Counted from the stretch's first letter, positions 26,376 through 37,319 are shown. The stretch: 40,522 nt of DNA from an uncultured Desulfuromonadales bacterium (GCA_947259715.1 CAMYNR010000051.1:1-40522); one strand, 5' to 3'. Numbers and translations are program-made. Notes: generated by a model not told the origin, from the sequence alone.

Positions 26376-28226
26376 TCAAGCAATCGCCCGCAGAAGGAAC
26401 CAGCTTACAATCAACAACAAACCCCAGGCGAAGCTCTGCAGATAGCGGGAAATCTTGCCATCCGCCAGATACCGCAGCACATGCCCCCAAACGAAGCAGG
26501 CCCGGGAGAAACTCTCCACCAGTCCATCGATCAAAGCCAGATCGACCCCTTGCCAGCAGAAACGACAGAGCTGCCGGAAGGGGCGGATCAAGAGGCGATC
26601 GAAAAAGGCATCGCAGCGCCAGCCGGACAAAAAGAATCCGCTGACCGGTCCCGGTTCTCGTTCGACAAAGCGGTGATAGCGCAGATGCGCAATCAACCAG
26701 CCGAGCAAAAAGGTCCCAAAAGCCAGCGCCAGCAAGTAGTACTCGGTCTGCAAACTGAGATTCGGCACCTCATTATCACGGCCCAGCCAATGGGACAGCC
26801 AGGCGTGCCCGCCGATAAAATGAGGCAGGTTCAAGAAACCGCCGGCCAAGCCCGAGATCCCCAGCGGAACCAGCGTCCAGATCATCACCTTGGACACCGC
26901 ATGAGGCAGCTCCTCGCCCCGATAATCTCCGCCGAAAACCAGATAGGCCAGCCGGAAGCTGTACAGCGAGGTCAACCCGGCGGTCAGCACACCGAGACCA
27001 TACAGACTGAGATGAAAAGGATCGCCATGAGCAAAGGCGGTCGCCAGAATCAGGTCTTTGGAGAAAAAACCATCGGTCAAGGGCGCTCCAGCGAGACAGA
27101 GCAGGCCAATCAGAAACAACCAGAAAACACTTCTCGAGCGCTTGCGCAGCCCGCCCATGAGAAAAATATTGTTCTCGTGGCCGGCCAGCTGAATGATACA
27201 GCCAGCCCCCATGAACAGCAGGGCTTTGAAAAAGGCATGGGTCAGCAGGTGGAACATCGCTGCCGAGACGCTGCCCAGGCCGACTGCCAGGAACATATAG
27301 CCGACCTGGCTCATCGTTGAGTAGGCCAGCACCCGTTTGATTTCGGTCTGCGCCAGAGCACAGGTCGCCGCATACAGGGCGGTCAGCATCCCGACCACGG
27401 CGATCACATCCAGCGCCATGGTCGACAGTGAGACCAGCGGGAACATCCGGCAGAGCAGATAGACCCCGGCGGTGACCATTGTGGCAGCGTGAATCAGCGC
27501 CGAAACCGGCGTCGGACCGGCCATGGCATCCGGCAGCCAGCTCATCAGCGGCAGCTGAGCGCTTTTACCGCAGGCGCCGCCGAGCAGCAGCAAGGAGATA
27601 ATGGTCAGGGTGGTTGGATCGAGTTCGGCCGCGCGGCCGTTGATCGCTTCGATACCGATGGTGCCAAACAGGCTGAACAGCCAGAGCAGGCCGACGGTAA
27701 AAAACAGATCACCGATCCGGGTGACGATAAACGCCTTGCGCCCCGCGCGGGCATTTTCCGCCTTGCGATACCAGAAGCCGATCAGCGCATAGGAACAGAA
27801 ACCAACCCCTTCCCAGCCGAGAAACATCAACAGCAGGTTGTCAGCCAGAATGATGGTCAGCATGGCGAAGACAAAGAGGTTCAGCAGGGCGAAAAAGCGC
27901 GCCTGATCATGCTCATCGGCCATGTAACTGGCCGCGTAAATATGAATCAGCCCGGCGACCCCGGTCACCATCAGGGTCATGATCGCCGCCAGCGGATCGA
28001 ACAGCAGACCGACCTCGGCCGTGAAACCGCCACTCTGCAGCCAGGTAAACAGGTTGACGTGCAGCCCCGCACCAGTTGCCTGCGGCCAGCAGGCCAGCGC
28101 CGCCAGAAAGCTGGCAAACACCGCGCCGCTGGCGATCAGCGCCTGCAAGGGGCGCGGCAGCCGACTGCCGAAGCAGGCATTGAACAGGCCGCCGACCAGC
28201 GGCAAAATTAAGACCAAGGCCAGCAT
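26376..28226 (-). CDS. nuoL: NADH-quinone oxidoreductase subunit L
   Basis: HIYAASYMADEHDQARFFALLNLFVFAMLTIILADNLLLMFLGWEGVGFCSYALIGFWY; SWLPDAMAGPTPVSALIHAATMVTAGVYLLCR. Confidence 0.95.
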   Translation of the reverse strand: MLALVLILPLVGGLFNACFGSRLPRPLQALIASGAVFASFLAALACWPQATGAGLHVNLFTWLQSGGFTAEVGLLFDPLAAIMTLMVTGVAGLIHIYAASYMADEHDQARFFALLNLFVFAMLTIILADNLLLMFLGWEGVGFCSYALIGFWYRKAENARAGRKAFIVTRIGDLFFTVGLLWLFSLFGTIGIEAINGRAAELDPTTLTIISLLLLGGACGKSAQLPLMSWLPDAMAGPTPVSALIHAATMVTAGVYLLCRMFPLVSLSTMALDVIAVVGMLTALYAATCALAQTEIKRVLAYSTMSQVGYMFLAVGLGSVSAAMFHLLTHAFFKALLFMGAGCIIQLAGHENNIFLMGGLRKRSRSVFWLFLIGLLCLAGAPLTDGFFSKDLILATAFAHGDPFHLSLYGLGVLTAGLTSLYSFRLAYLVFGGDYRGEELPHAVSKVMIWTLVPLGISGLAGGFLNLPHFIGGHAWLSHWLGRDNEVPNLSLQTEYYLLALAFGTFLLGWLIAHLRYHRFVEREPGPVSGFFLSGWRCDAFFDRLLIRPFRQLCRFCWQGVDLALIDGLVESFSRACFVWGHVLRYLADGKISRYLQSFAWGLLLIVSWFLLRAIA

Positions 28227-28228
28227 CG

Positions 28229-28534
28229 TCAGCCCCTCATCTCGTCAAAAGAACGGATATCGATACTCTGCTTGCGCCGATTGAGATAGACCACCATGGC
28301 CAGTGAGATCGACACCTCCGCCGAGGTCATCGCCATCAGAAAGATCACCATTATCTGCCCGTCGAGCTGCTGCCAGAAACTGGACGCCCCGACCAAAGTC
28401 AGGCCGACGGCGTTAAGCATCACTTCTACCCCGATCAGGATCATAATCAGGTTGCGGCGCACCAGCACACAGACCAGTCCGAGAAAAAACAGTGTGGTGG
28501 ACAGAATCAGCAGGTGCTCGAGGGGGACGATCAT
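28229..28534 (-). CDS. nuoK: NADH-quinone oxidoreductase subunit K
   Basis: LVRRNLIMILIGVEVMLNAVGLTLV. Confidence 0.94.
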   Translation of the reverse strand: MIVPLEHLLILSTTLFFLGLVCVLVRRNLIMILIGVEVMLNAVGLTLVGASSFWQQLDGQIMVIFLMAMTSAEVSISLAMVVYLNRRKQSIDIRSFDEMRG

Positions 28535-29058
28535 GCCTCACCTCCACGGCCTTTGCGTTTCGATTCCGGCTTGCCGACATAGAAGGCGCCAACCGCAGCG
28601 AACAGCAGCTGGAAAGAAACGATCTCCACCGCCAGGGCGTACTCCTTAAACAGCGCGTAGCCGAAATCGCGCGGGCTGGCATACCAGCGCGGCACCCCAT
28701 CGGCGGTGGTCGGATCGAGGCTGGTCAGCAGCAGGGTGCAGGCACCCAGGGCGCCAGCCAAGAGCAGGATCGGCACCCACTTCACCCAGTTGGGGCCGTA
28801 ACGATCCGTCTCCCCCCCCGGGGCCAGCTCAAGCATCATGATAATGAACAGGAACAGCACCATGATCGCCCCGGCATAGATAATCACCTCCCAGGCCGCA
28901 ACCAGCGGCGCTCCAAGCAGATAAAAGAGCAGCGCCAGAGCGAAAAAACTGTTTACCAGATAGATCACCGCATGCACCGGATTGCGCCGGGTAATCGCCA
29001 GCAGCGTGGCGATAACGGCAATCGCCCCGAGAATATAAAACATCAGGGTGGCGCTCAT
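28531..29058 (-). CDS. nuoJ: NADH-quinone oxidoreductase subunit J
   Basis: [52 protein letters not shown]. Confidence 0.94.
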   Translation of the reverse strand: MSATLMFYILGAIAVIATLLAITRRNPVHAVIYLVNSFFALALLFYLLGAPLVAAWEVIIYAGAIMVLFLFIIMMLELAPGGETDRYGPNWVKWVPILLLAGALGACTLLLTSLDPTTADGVPRWYASPRDFGYALFKEYALAVEIVSFQLLFAAVGAFYVGKPESKRKGRGGEA

Positions 29059-29585
29059 GGCAGCAGGTCCTTGACATCGACCGGTGGCGTTTCCGTCGGA
29101 TTGCTGCCGCGCGGGGCAGCAACGCCAATTCCGGCCTGGCGGTAAAAATTATAGTCGGGCTCCTGGCCACAATGATCGACCAGCAGATCCTCCTTTTCGT
29201 AGACCAGCTTGAGCGGGTCGCGACCGGCCAACTCAAAATCGTTGGTCACCTGGATCGCCAGGGTCGGGCAGGCTTCGGTGCAAAGGCCGCAGAAGATGCA
29301 GCGGCTGAAGTTGATCCGGAACCAGGCCGCGTAACGCCGGCCATCCTCAGCTTCGGTGGCCTGCATCGAAATGCAATCGACCGGACAGGCGGCGCTGCAG
29401 AGATGACAGGCGACACAGCGCTCCTGCCCATCCGGATCGCGGGTCAGGATCAGCCGGGCCCGGTAGCGTGGCGGCGGTTCGCGCCGCTGCTCCGGGTATT
29501 GAATCGTCACCGGCTTGCGGAACATATTGCGCAGGGTCACCCAGAATGGTTGCAGGGTGCCCCGAAGGTCACGCCAGAGATGCAT
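29055..29585 (-). CDS. nuoI: NADH-quinone oxidoreductase subunit I (two 4Fe-4S clusters)
   Basis: [16 protein letters not shown] and [16 protein letters not shown]. Confidence 0.95.
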   Translation of the reverse strand: MHLWRDLRGTLQPFWVTLRNMFRKPVTIQYPEQRREPPPRYRARLILTRDPDGQERCVACHLCSAACPVDCISMQATEAEDGRRYAAWFRINFSRCIFCGLCTEACPTLAIQVTNDFELAGRDPLKLVYEKEDLLVDHCGQEPDYNFYRQAGIGVAAPRGSNPTETPPVDVKDLLP

Positions 29586-29588
29586 CGC

Positions 29589-30581
29589 TTATCCTATCCA
29601 TAAAAGCACCGCCCCGGTCACCAGCACGTTCAACAACGCCAGCGGCAGCAGCAGCTTCCAGCCAAAGTGCATGAGTTGATCATAGCGCAGACGCGGCAGA
29701 CTGGCGCGCACCCAGATAAAGAAGAAACAGATCGCCAGAACCTTAAGGGAGAACCAGACCACCCCCGGCAGATAAGGGCCATGCCAACCGCCGAGAAAAA
29801 AGACGGTAATCATCGCGCCAAGAATAATCAGGTTGATATACTCGCCAACAAAAAACAGGCCGAAGCGCATCCCCGAATACTCGGTATGGAAGCCGGCAAC
29901 CAGCTCATTCTCCGCCTCGGGCAGATCGAAGGGGATCCGCTTGCTCTCCGCCACCACGCTGATCAGAAAAATCAGAAAGGCCGGCGGATTGAGCAGGAGG
30001 TAAGGGATCTGCGCCTGCGCCATGACGATCTCGGTCAGGGAAAAAGAGCGCGCCATCATCACCACCGGCACCAATGACAGCCCCAGGGCCAGCTCATAAC
30101 TGATCAGCTGGGCCAGCCCGCGGATACTGCCGAGCAGGGCGTATTTGGAGTTGGACGCCCAGCCGCCCAGGGCCATTCCGTAAACCGCCAGCGATGACAG
30201 GCCAAGGAAATAGAGCACGCCGATATTCAGATCGATGACCACCAGCGGCAGGGTCTGGCCGAAAATCTCCAGCGGCGGGCCGAAAGGCACCACGGCGAAG
30301 GTCAGCAGAGCAGTCACCGCCGAAAGCCCCGGGGCAATTAAAAACAGCCACTTATCGGCAGTCGCCGGCAGGAAATCCTCTTTGGTCAGCAGCTTGATCA
30401 AATCGGAGAGTGGCTGCAACATACCAAAAGGCCCCACCCGGTTCGGTCCGTAGCGCAGCTGCATACGCGCCAGAATTTTCCGCTCGGCCAGCACCAGATA
30501 GGCGGCCAGGGTGAGGATGACAAAAAAGATAAGCCCCAGCTTGGCGAGAATCAGCGCATAGGTGAGCAGCTGCTCAGGCAT
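29589..30581 (-). CDS. nuoH: NADH-quinone oxidoreductase subunit H
   Basis: ERKILARMQLRYGPNRVGPFGMLQPLSDLIKLLTKEDFLP; ESKRIPFDLPEAENELVAGFHTEYSGMRF. Confidence 0.95.
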   Translation of the reverse strand: MPEQLLTYALILAKLGLIFFVILTLAAYLVLAERKILARMQLRYGPNRVGPFGMLQPLSDLIKLLTKEDFLPATADKWLFLIAPGLSAVTALLTFAVVPFGPPLEIFGQTLPLVVIDLNIGVLYFLGLSSLAVYGMALGGWASNSKYALLGSIRGLAQLISYELALGLSLVPVVMMARSFSLTEIVMAQAQIPYLLLNPPAFLIFLISVVAESKRIPFDLPEAENELVAGFHTEYSGMRFGLFFVGEYINLIILGAMITVFFLGGWHGPYLPGVVWFSLKVLAICFFFIWVRASLPRLRYDQLMHFGWKLLLPLALLNVLVTGAVLLWIG

Positions 30582-32849
30582 CCTGCACCTCCTTGCTCAC
30601 CTGGCAATAGACACCTTGAGATCCTGGAACCAGCTGTGACAAGGCGGCGCTGCTTTCGACCAGCGCGCAGCCGGCCGCCAGCCGCTCATCGGTGCGCAGC
30701 GGTAGGCTAAAACGCTCCCCCTCAGCCTCAAGAAGCACCTGCTGACCCTCTTCCAGGCCACGCGCTTCGGCATCCTTTGGATTCAGGCAGAGGCTGGCGG
30801 CAGTAAACCGCGGCACCAGCTTGGCCGAGAAGCGGCTGAAAAGCTCACCTCCATAGGGTGCCTGGCTGACCAGCAGCTCGAGACTGTCAATCGGCCCCTG
30901 AGGAGGCTTGGCGTTAAGCGCCGAAGCGACCGCGGAGCTGGGGAGACGGATGCCCTCATCCCCTGGGGTTATTCTCAGCAGCCCCTCCAGGCGCGGCAAT
31001 GCCGCAGCGATGCGCTGCCGTACCTCAGTGAGATCACCTTCCTCACCAAGCAGTTGCTGCAATAGCCACCAGGCGGGTCGCGGCTGGCTGCCAGGGCTTT
31101 CCTGGCGAAAGTCACGGGGGGGATGATCGCCGGCGCCGGTTTCGGCGATCGGCAGGCCGGGCTTGATGACCGGCGCGAAGGCCTGCAGTCGCCCTTCGTT
31201 GTTGACGTAACTGCCGGCGGTTTCGACCGGTGGCAGCGGGCAAACTTGCTGCTCTGCGGGGCTTCGAGCAAGGGATCGGTTTCCAGGCAGACCAGCATCT
31301 TCACCAACCCCGACTCCAGGCGGGAGAGCAGGTCGGCCGGTTCAGTCGGACTGAGCAGGGCCGCGCCGAAGCTGTTTGGGGCGGAGAGCAGCGGATGCAC
31401 CAGGCAAGGACGCTCTTCGCTGGTCAACTCGGCCGCCAGACGACCCAACTTTTGCAACCCATTGGGACCCAGCAGGTCGCCGCCACCGACCAGCACCGGT
31501 CGCTCTGAACGCTGCAGCAAATCTTGCAACATATCCCCTTCAGCCGTTTTCTCCCCGCCGACCAGGTTCAGCAGGTCCTGGCACGAGAGGGAAGTATGAT
31601 CAAACTCCCAGGGCAGCTCAATGGGGCGCGGATCGTAGATCATCACCTGTCCCCCCTGGCGGATCACCTGACGCAGCGCCAGCGCCAACATCGGCGCTTC
31701 GGCCAGCGGGTCGGCGCCAAAGACCACCACCAGGTCGCTGCTGCGCAGCTGTTCCAGCGATGCCAGGCGCGCCGATAGGTCTTTGGCCGCGACCTGAGCC
31801 GCCGCATGCCGCGCACTGTGGGCACCAAACAGTGGAGCGCTGCAGCCCAGCTGCCAGGCCCACTGCTGCAACAGCCAGTTGGCTTCCAGCGAAGCCCGCG
31901 CCGAGCCAAGCAATAGTACCGCATCGGGCCCATGTTCGGCGATCAACTGCTGGCTGCGGCTCTTCAACAAACGCACTGCAGCATCGATATCCAGCGTTCC
32001 CTCGCGATCGCTCCGGGCTTGCCGGGGGCGCTCGGGATGATTGACATAACCGCTGCCGAACCTGCCCCGGTCGCAGATGAAGTGACCGTTAACCTGCGGG
32101 TTGATGCCGCTGCGCACCCGCTGCAACTCACGCAGGCGGGCACCAGGAACCGTTGCGCAACCGAGGGAGCAGTGCGGACAGATCGAAGACGCTTCCTGCA
32201 GATCCCAGTAGCGGCTTTTAAAGCGGAAGGTCTTGTCGGTGAAAACTCCAGTCGGGCAGACATCAACCAGGTTGCCGGAAAAATCGCTTTCCAACATGCC
32301 ATCTTCGAAACGGCCGAAAAAGACCCGATTACGTGATCCCTGCACACCGAAATCGCGCCCACCGCAGTAATCCTGGTAAGTCCGCGCGCAACGGTAACAC
32401 TGGATACAGCGGTTCATCTCCTGGACCACAAAGGGGCCAAGATCCTGATTGTTGTAGGTTCGTTTTTTACCGCGATAGCGGCGAATATCATGGCCGCCGG
32501 CAATGGTCATCTCCTGCAGCTGGCACTCACCCCCCTCATCGCAGACCGGGCAGTCATGGGGATGGTTGATCATCAGCCATTCGATGACCCGGGCGCGGAA
32601 GTTGGCCGAACGCTCATCGCCGGTGAGCACCACCATGCCCTCCTCAGCAGGAATCAGGCAGGACATCTTCAGCCCCTTCTGTGATCCCTCCAGCACGGTC
32701 ACGGCGCACAGCCGGCAGGCCCCGACGGCACCAAGCGCTTTGTGGTAACAGAAATGCGGAATCACGATACCCAACTGCTCGGCGGCAGTGAGAACGCTGG
32801 CACCTTCCGGAACGGTGACCTGCTGATTGTCGATGGTCAGTGTTGGCAT
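30574..32849 (-). pseudogene. nuoG: NADH-quinone oxidoreductase subunit G, reading frame apparently disrupted near 31228-31244
   Basis: N-terminal 2Fe-2S/4Fe-4S region intact (CYHKALGAVGACRLCAV; CPVCDEGGECQLQE; CIQCYRCARTYQDY); frame lost after LETDPLLEAPQSSKFA; VETAGSYVNNEGRLQAF and the rest of the C-terminus follow in another frame. Confidence 0.65.
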
Positions 32850-32858
32850 TTTTATCCT

Positions 32859-32931
32859 GTAGGGGCGAACCTGGGTGTTCGCCCGCCTGTTTCGTCTATC
32901 GACCAGGGCAGACACGGGGGTCTGCCCCTAC
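32859..32931. repeat. REP-like double-hairpin element between nuoF and nuoG
   Basis: GTAGGGGC/GCCCCTAC outer ends enclosing hairpins GGGCGAAC-CTGGGT-GTTCGCCC and GGGCAGAC-ACGGGG-GTCTGCCC. Confidence 0.75.
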
Positions 32932-32934
32932 CCA

Positions 32935-34206
32935 TCATTGAAACGGGCAGCAGCCCTTTTTAATATGGTCGGCGATCTCCTGCTCGAAATGTTCCAGCAG
33001 GCCCGCCAGCGGCCCCATCGCCCCTTCAGCCAGGGCGCAGAAGCTGGTACCGGAGATGTTCGCCAGTTGGTCCCTAAGCATGCCATGATGTTCGGGTGTG
33101 GCCTGACCAGCTTCCAACATTTGCAGCAACCAGGCGACCATGGTCAAACCATCGCGACAGGGAGTGCACCAGCCGCAGGATTCCCGCTCGAAAAACCGGA
33201 TCAGGTTCAAGGTCGCCGCGACCATGCAGGTCCGATCATCGAAAACCGTCACCCCGGCGGTACCGAAGCGGCTGCCGACAGCCTCCAGACTGTCGAAATC
33301 AAGCGCCACATCCAGGTGGGCAGCGGTTAAATAGGGGGTCGAAGCACCACCAGGCAGGCAGGCCTTGAATTTTCGCCCCTGCCAGACCCCGCCGCCGTAC
33401 TCCTCGACAATCTGCCTGAGCGGCGTGCCGACCGGCAGTTCATGGCATTCGGTGCGATTGAGATGCCCTGACAGCCCGTAGAGCTTGGTCCCGGAGCCAT
33501 CGATGGTCAGGGCCAGATCGCGAAACCAATCGGCACCGCCAGTGATGATGTGCTGAATGTTGGCCAGGGTTTCGACGTTATTCACCGTGGTCGGGCGGCC
33601 AAACAGCCCCTTGACCGCCGGAAAAGGGGGCTTCAGGCGCGGATTCGGCCTTTTCCCCTCCAGCCCGTTCAGCAGCGCGGTCTCCTCGCCGAGGATATAC
33701 CGACCGGCGCTGCCATGCACATGCAGCTCAAAGTCGAATCCGCTGCCGAGGATATTTTTCCCCAGATAGCCGGCCTCGGTCGCTTCGGCAATCGCCCGGC
33801 GCAGGTTCTCCGCCTGCTGCTCATAGGCATAGCGGATGAAGATGTAACCAACATCGGTCTGCAGAGCATAGGCCGAGATGATCATCCCCTCAACCAGCTG
33901 GTGCGGGTCTGCCGCCAGCAGCTCGCCATCCTTGTAAGTGCCCGGTTCCATCTCGTCGCAGTTGCAGACCAGATATTTCGGACCCGGTTTATCGTGGGGA
34001 AAGAACCCCCACTTCACCCCGGTCGGAAACCCGGCCCCGCCCCGCCCGCGCAGGTTTGAATCATTAACCCGCTGGCGAATTTCCTCCGGGGTCAGGTCGC
34101 GGAACGCCTGCTCCAGGCCCTGGTAGCCACCCGTCGCCCGGTAGCCTTTGAGAAAAACCGTCTCGCCGGGGCGACGATTCTTGAAGAGCAGCTGAGGCGT
34201 GCTCAC
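32935..34206 (-). CDS. nuoF: NADH-quinone oxidoreductase subunit F
   Basis: LRGRGGAGFPTGVKWGF; VCNCDEMEPGTYKD; FFERESCGWCTPCRDG. Confidence 0.96.
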   Translation of the reverse strand: MSTPQLLFKNRRPGETVFLKGYRATGGYQGLEQAFRDLTPEEIRQRVNDSNLRGRGGAGFPTGVKWGFFPHDKPGPKYLVCNCDEMEPGTYKDGELLAADPHQLVEGMIISAYALQTDVGYIFIRYAYEQQAENLRRAIAEATEAGYLGKNILGSGFDFELHVHGSAGRYILGEETALLNGLEGKRPNPRLKPPFPAVKGLFGRPTTVNNVETLANIQHIITGGADWFRDLALTIDGSGTKLYGLSGHLNRTECHELPVGTPLRQIVEEYGGGVWQGRKFKACLPGGASTPYLTAAHLDVALDFDSLEAVGSRFGTAGVTVFDDRTCMVAATLNLIRFFERESCGWCTPCRDGLTMVAWLLQMLEAGQATPEHHGMLRDQLANISGTSFCALAEGAMGPLAGLLEHFEQEIADHIKKGCCPFQ

Positions 34207-34715
34207 GCGGCCGCCTCCTGACGCAATTTCTCAATCAACTTCTCGATCTCTTCCGCATTTTGATTGCCATAAAAGCGCTGATCGACCATCACCCCGGGCG
34301 CCCTGCCGCAGCCCCCCAGGCAGCAGGAGGGCAATAAGGTAAACAGCCCGTCAGCAGTGGTTTGTCCCAGCGCAACGCCAAGCTTCTCTTGCAGGTGAGC
34401 AGCCAGCTCTTCGCCGCCACGGCTCCAGCAGCAGATCGAATCGCAGATATGAATCGGATAGCGACCGACCGGCTTGCGATAAATCTTATCGTAAAAGGTG
34501 GCGATCTCCTCGACCTCCAAGGCCGTCAGCCCCAGAATGGTCGCCGTCAACTCGACCCCTTCGTCCGGCACCCAGCCATGATTCTTCTGGATCGCCCGAA
34601 GGATATCGATGATCATCTCGCGCGGATGTTCGATCTGCCCCGCATGGTGAATGAATTCAGCGATCTGCTCTTCCTCAAGTAGACCGGCTTGCTCTATATT
34701 TTCTTCATGGGCCAT
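34203..34715 (-). CDS. nuoE: NADH-quinone oxidoreductase subunit E
   Basis: HPREMIIDILRAIQKNHGWVPDEGVELTATILGLTALEVEEIATFYDKIYRKPVGRYPIHICDSICCWSRG...LPSCCLGGCGRAPGVMVD. Confidence 0.94.
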   Translation of the reverse strand: MAHEENIEQAGLLEEEQIAEFIHHAGQIEHPREMIIDILRAIQKNHGWVPDEGVELTATILGLTALEVEEIATFYDKIYRKPVGRYPIHICDSICCWSRGGEELAAHLQEKLGVALGQTTADGLFTLLPSCCLGGCGRAPGVMVDQRFYGNQNAEEIEKLIEKLRQEAAA

Positions 34716-34809
34716 CAAATTTTCCTATTTGAAGCTTTTCTGTTCATCATTTAAAACCGTTCAAATTTCACGCGCAATATTTTTTGAATTCCTTACCACC
34801 GCCGACCAA

Positions 34810-34930
34810 GGGCTGATCAAACGGCCCCAGATGCAAGGCATGCGCAGAGTCGCGCCCACAGGCGTAGCTGCGCTACGTCGAGGATCGCGGCACAAGCATA
34901 ACGCAGCAGATGGGGTCGTTTCATCAGCCC
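34810..34930. repeat. Intergenic repeat family 2, copy 2
   Basis: GGGCTGATCAAACGGCCCCAGATGCAAGGCATGCGCAGA...CAGGCGTAGCTGCGCTACGTCGAGGA...CAAGCATAACGCAGCAGATGGGGTCGTTTCATCAGCCC, collinear with 26252-26373. Confidence 0.75.
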
Positions 34931-34937
34931 CTCCCAC

Positions 34938-37319
34938 CTACCTGTCGAGGTCGGCGAGCACGAAATCTATCGACCCGACGATAGTAATAAAATCAGCTAT
35001 CAGCCAGCCCTTGCTCATCTCCGGCAATGCCTGCATATGCGCAAAGGACGGTGTGCGGATCCGGCAACGGTAGGCGCTCGGGCCGCCATCGCTGATCAGA
35101 TAGTAGCCGCATTCTCCCTTGCTCGATTCGGTCGCCCGGTAACATTCACCAACCGGCGGCGCGAGACCGCTGCTGACATTGACAAAGTGGTGAATCAGAC
35201 TTTCGATATCGTGCAGCCCGTCCTGGCGCTGCGGGTAGGCGTAGCGATAATCATCGGTCATCCAGCGCCCACCCGGCATTCCTTTGGCCGCCTGCTGCAC
35301 GATGCGCAGCGACTGGCGCAACTCTTCCATCCGTACCAGGTAACGGGAGAAGCTGTCACCATCCTTGGCCGTCGCCACCTCAAAGTCGAACTCCTCATAA
35401 CTGCTGTAAGGCATGTTGCGGCGCAGATCCCAGTTCATGCCGCAGGCGCGCAGGTTCGGGCCGGAAAAGCCCCAGTCGAGGGCCTGTTCCAGACTGACAT
35501 CGCCGATCCCTTCGGTGCGGAGGCGGAAAATCGGTCCGTCGGTGAGCATACTGTCGAGCTCATTAATCCGCCTGGCAAAGCCATCGGTGAAGGCCGCCAC
35601 CTGCTGTTCCCAGCCATCCGGCAGATCGAGGGGCAGGCCGCCGATGCGGAACCAGGACGGATGCATGCGACCGCCGGTGATCAGTTCGATGATGTCGAAA
35701 ATCTTCTCCCGCGACTCAAAGCAGTAAAAGACCGGTGTCATGGCGCCAACATCATGGGCGAAGGTGCCGAGCCAGACCAGGTGATTGGCTATGCGGAACA
35801 GCTCGCAGAGCATCACCCGGGCGTAGCGTGCGCGCGCTGGCACCTCAACGCCGAGCAGGGTTTCCAGGGAGTTCAGGTAAGCCAGGTTGTTCTGCACCCC
35901 GGAGAGGTAATCGATCCGGTCGGTGTAAGGGATATACTGATTCCAGTGCTGCCGCTCACCAAGTTTCTCGGCGCCGCGATGGTGGTAACCGAGGTCGACA
36001 TCCAGATCGGAAATCTCCTCGCCGTGCATGCGCAGCACAAAGCGCAACACGCCGTGGGTTCCCGGATGATGCGGACCCAGGTTGAGAACCATGCTGCCAT
36101 CATCCGCGCCTTCGAGGGGCACCAGTTTATCCCCTTCCAGCGGGATATAATCCTCCGCCGATTTAGCGGTGAAGGGGGCCATCTCCGTCGCCCTTGATGG
36201 GTGCTCCTTGCGCAGCGGATGCCCCGGCCAGCCTTCCGGCATGAGGATCCGGCGCAGGTCCGGATGCTTAGTAAACCTGATGCCGAACATGTCGAAGACT
36301 TCCCGCTCGTACCAGCCGGCCGACGGCCAGACACTGGTCACGGAGGGAGCTTCGGGATACTCACCGGACAATTTCACTTTAATCCGCAGGTAGCCGGGCA
36401 ATTCGAAATTGAGCAGGTGATAAACCAGGGTGAACTGATGATCGGGGGCTGCCCGCCGGGACCGTTCATCAACCGCGGTCAAATCTTCCAGGCGCCGGTA
36501 CTTCTGGCTGGACTCATGCTTGAGAAAATAGAGCAAGTCCCTGAGCCGCTCCGGTGGCGCCACCAGGGTCGGCATGTCGGCAGCCAGCGGATCGTGAATG
36601 ACCTGCCCGGCAAACCGCTCCTGCACCTCGCGATAGAGCTGTTCGGTGTTATCGGGGAAAAGCTGTTTCGGCTGCGGCGGTCGCCAGGGAAAATAGGTCC
36701 GGCTGTTGGCAAATTCCGGTGGCTGTTGAGCCGTGCCGCGGACCGGATCGTTGCCGAAACCGGGGCCTCGCGGATCGCGATCCTTGCTGACGCCGTCGAT
36801 CAATGGCGGCACCGTCGTTCCTTCGCTGCCGCCTTTCATGCCCAGCACCTTGCGGGTCGGCTGTTCCTCTGCGGCGATTTTCTTCTGCAGTTCCATCAGC
36901 CCCTGCATAAAGGCTTCCGGGCGCGGCGGACAGCCAGGGATGTAGACATCGACCGGCAGGATCTGGTTGACCCCCTGCATCACCGAGTAGACGTCGTACA
37001 TACCACCCGAATTTGAGCAGCTGCCCATGGAGATCACCCACTTGGGGTTCGGCATCTGCTCGTAAAGGCGCAGGATCGAGGCGCCCATCTTTTTGAACGG
37101 GGTGCCGGAGATGACCATCAGATCGGCTTCACGCGGGGTGCCCCGCAGCACCTCTGCGCCAAAACGGGCCAGGTCGAAGCGCGGCGTCATACTGGTCATC
37201 ATCTCAACAAAACAGCAGGAGAGGCCGAAGAACATCGGCCACATGCTGTTCTTGCGCCCCCAGTTGATCAGATCGTCAACCCTGGTCAGCAGAACTCCCT
37301 GGGGAATTTTCTCGCTCAC
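34938..37319 (-). CDS. NADH-quinone oxidoreductase subunits B, C and D fused in one polypeptide
   Basis: 793-aa ORF: NuoB part [17 protein letters not shown]...[11 protein letters not shown]...[11 protein letters not shown]; NuoC part DLTAVDE...[19 protein letters not shown]...[35 protein letters not shown]; NuoD part [22 protein letters not shown]...[23 protein letters not shown]. Confidence 0.95.
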   Translation of the reverse strand: MSEKIPQGVLLTRVDDLINWGRKNSMWPMFFGLSCCFVEMMTSMTPRFDLARFGAEVLRGTPREADLMVISGTPFKKMGASILRLYEQMPNPKWVISMGSCSNSGGMYDVYSVMQGVNQILPVDVYIPGCPPRPEAFMQGLMELQKKIAAEEQPTRKVLGMKGGSEGTTVPPLIDGVSKDRDPRGPGFGNDPVRGTAQQPPEFANSRTYFPWRPPQPKQLFPDNTEQLYREVQERFAGQVIHDPLAADMPTLVAPPERLRDLLYFLKHESSQKYRRLEDLTAVDERSRRAAPDHQFTLVYHLLNFELPGYLRIKVKLSGEYPEAPSVTSVWPSAGWYEREVFDMFGIRFTKHPDLRRILMPEGWPGHPLRKEHPSRATEMAPFTAKSAEDYIPLEGDKLVPLEGADDGSMVLNLGPHHPGTHGVLRFVLRMHGEEISDLDVDLGYHHRGAEKLGERQHWNQYIPYTDRIDYLSGVQNNLAYLNSLETLLGVEVPARARYARVMLCELFRIANHLVWLGTFAHDVGAMTPVFYCFESREKIFDIIELITGGRMHPSWFRIGGLPLDLPDGWEQQVAAFTDGFARRINELDSMLTDGPIFRLRTEGIGDVSLEQALDWGFSGPNLRACGMNWDLRRNMPYSSYEEFDFEVATAKDGDSFSRYLVRMEELRQSLRIVQQAAKGMPGGRWMTDDYRYAYPQRQDGLHDIESLIHHFVNVSSGLAPPVGECYRATESSKGECGYYLISDGGPSAYRCRIRTPSFAHMQALPEMSKGWLIADFITIVGSIDFVLADLDR

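Noticed and set aside
35037-37016. Long plus-strand ORFs (386 aa and 271 aa)
   Set aside because: Antisense shadows of the nuoBCD fusion, which has unambiguous motifs.
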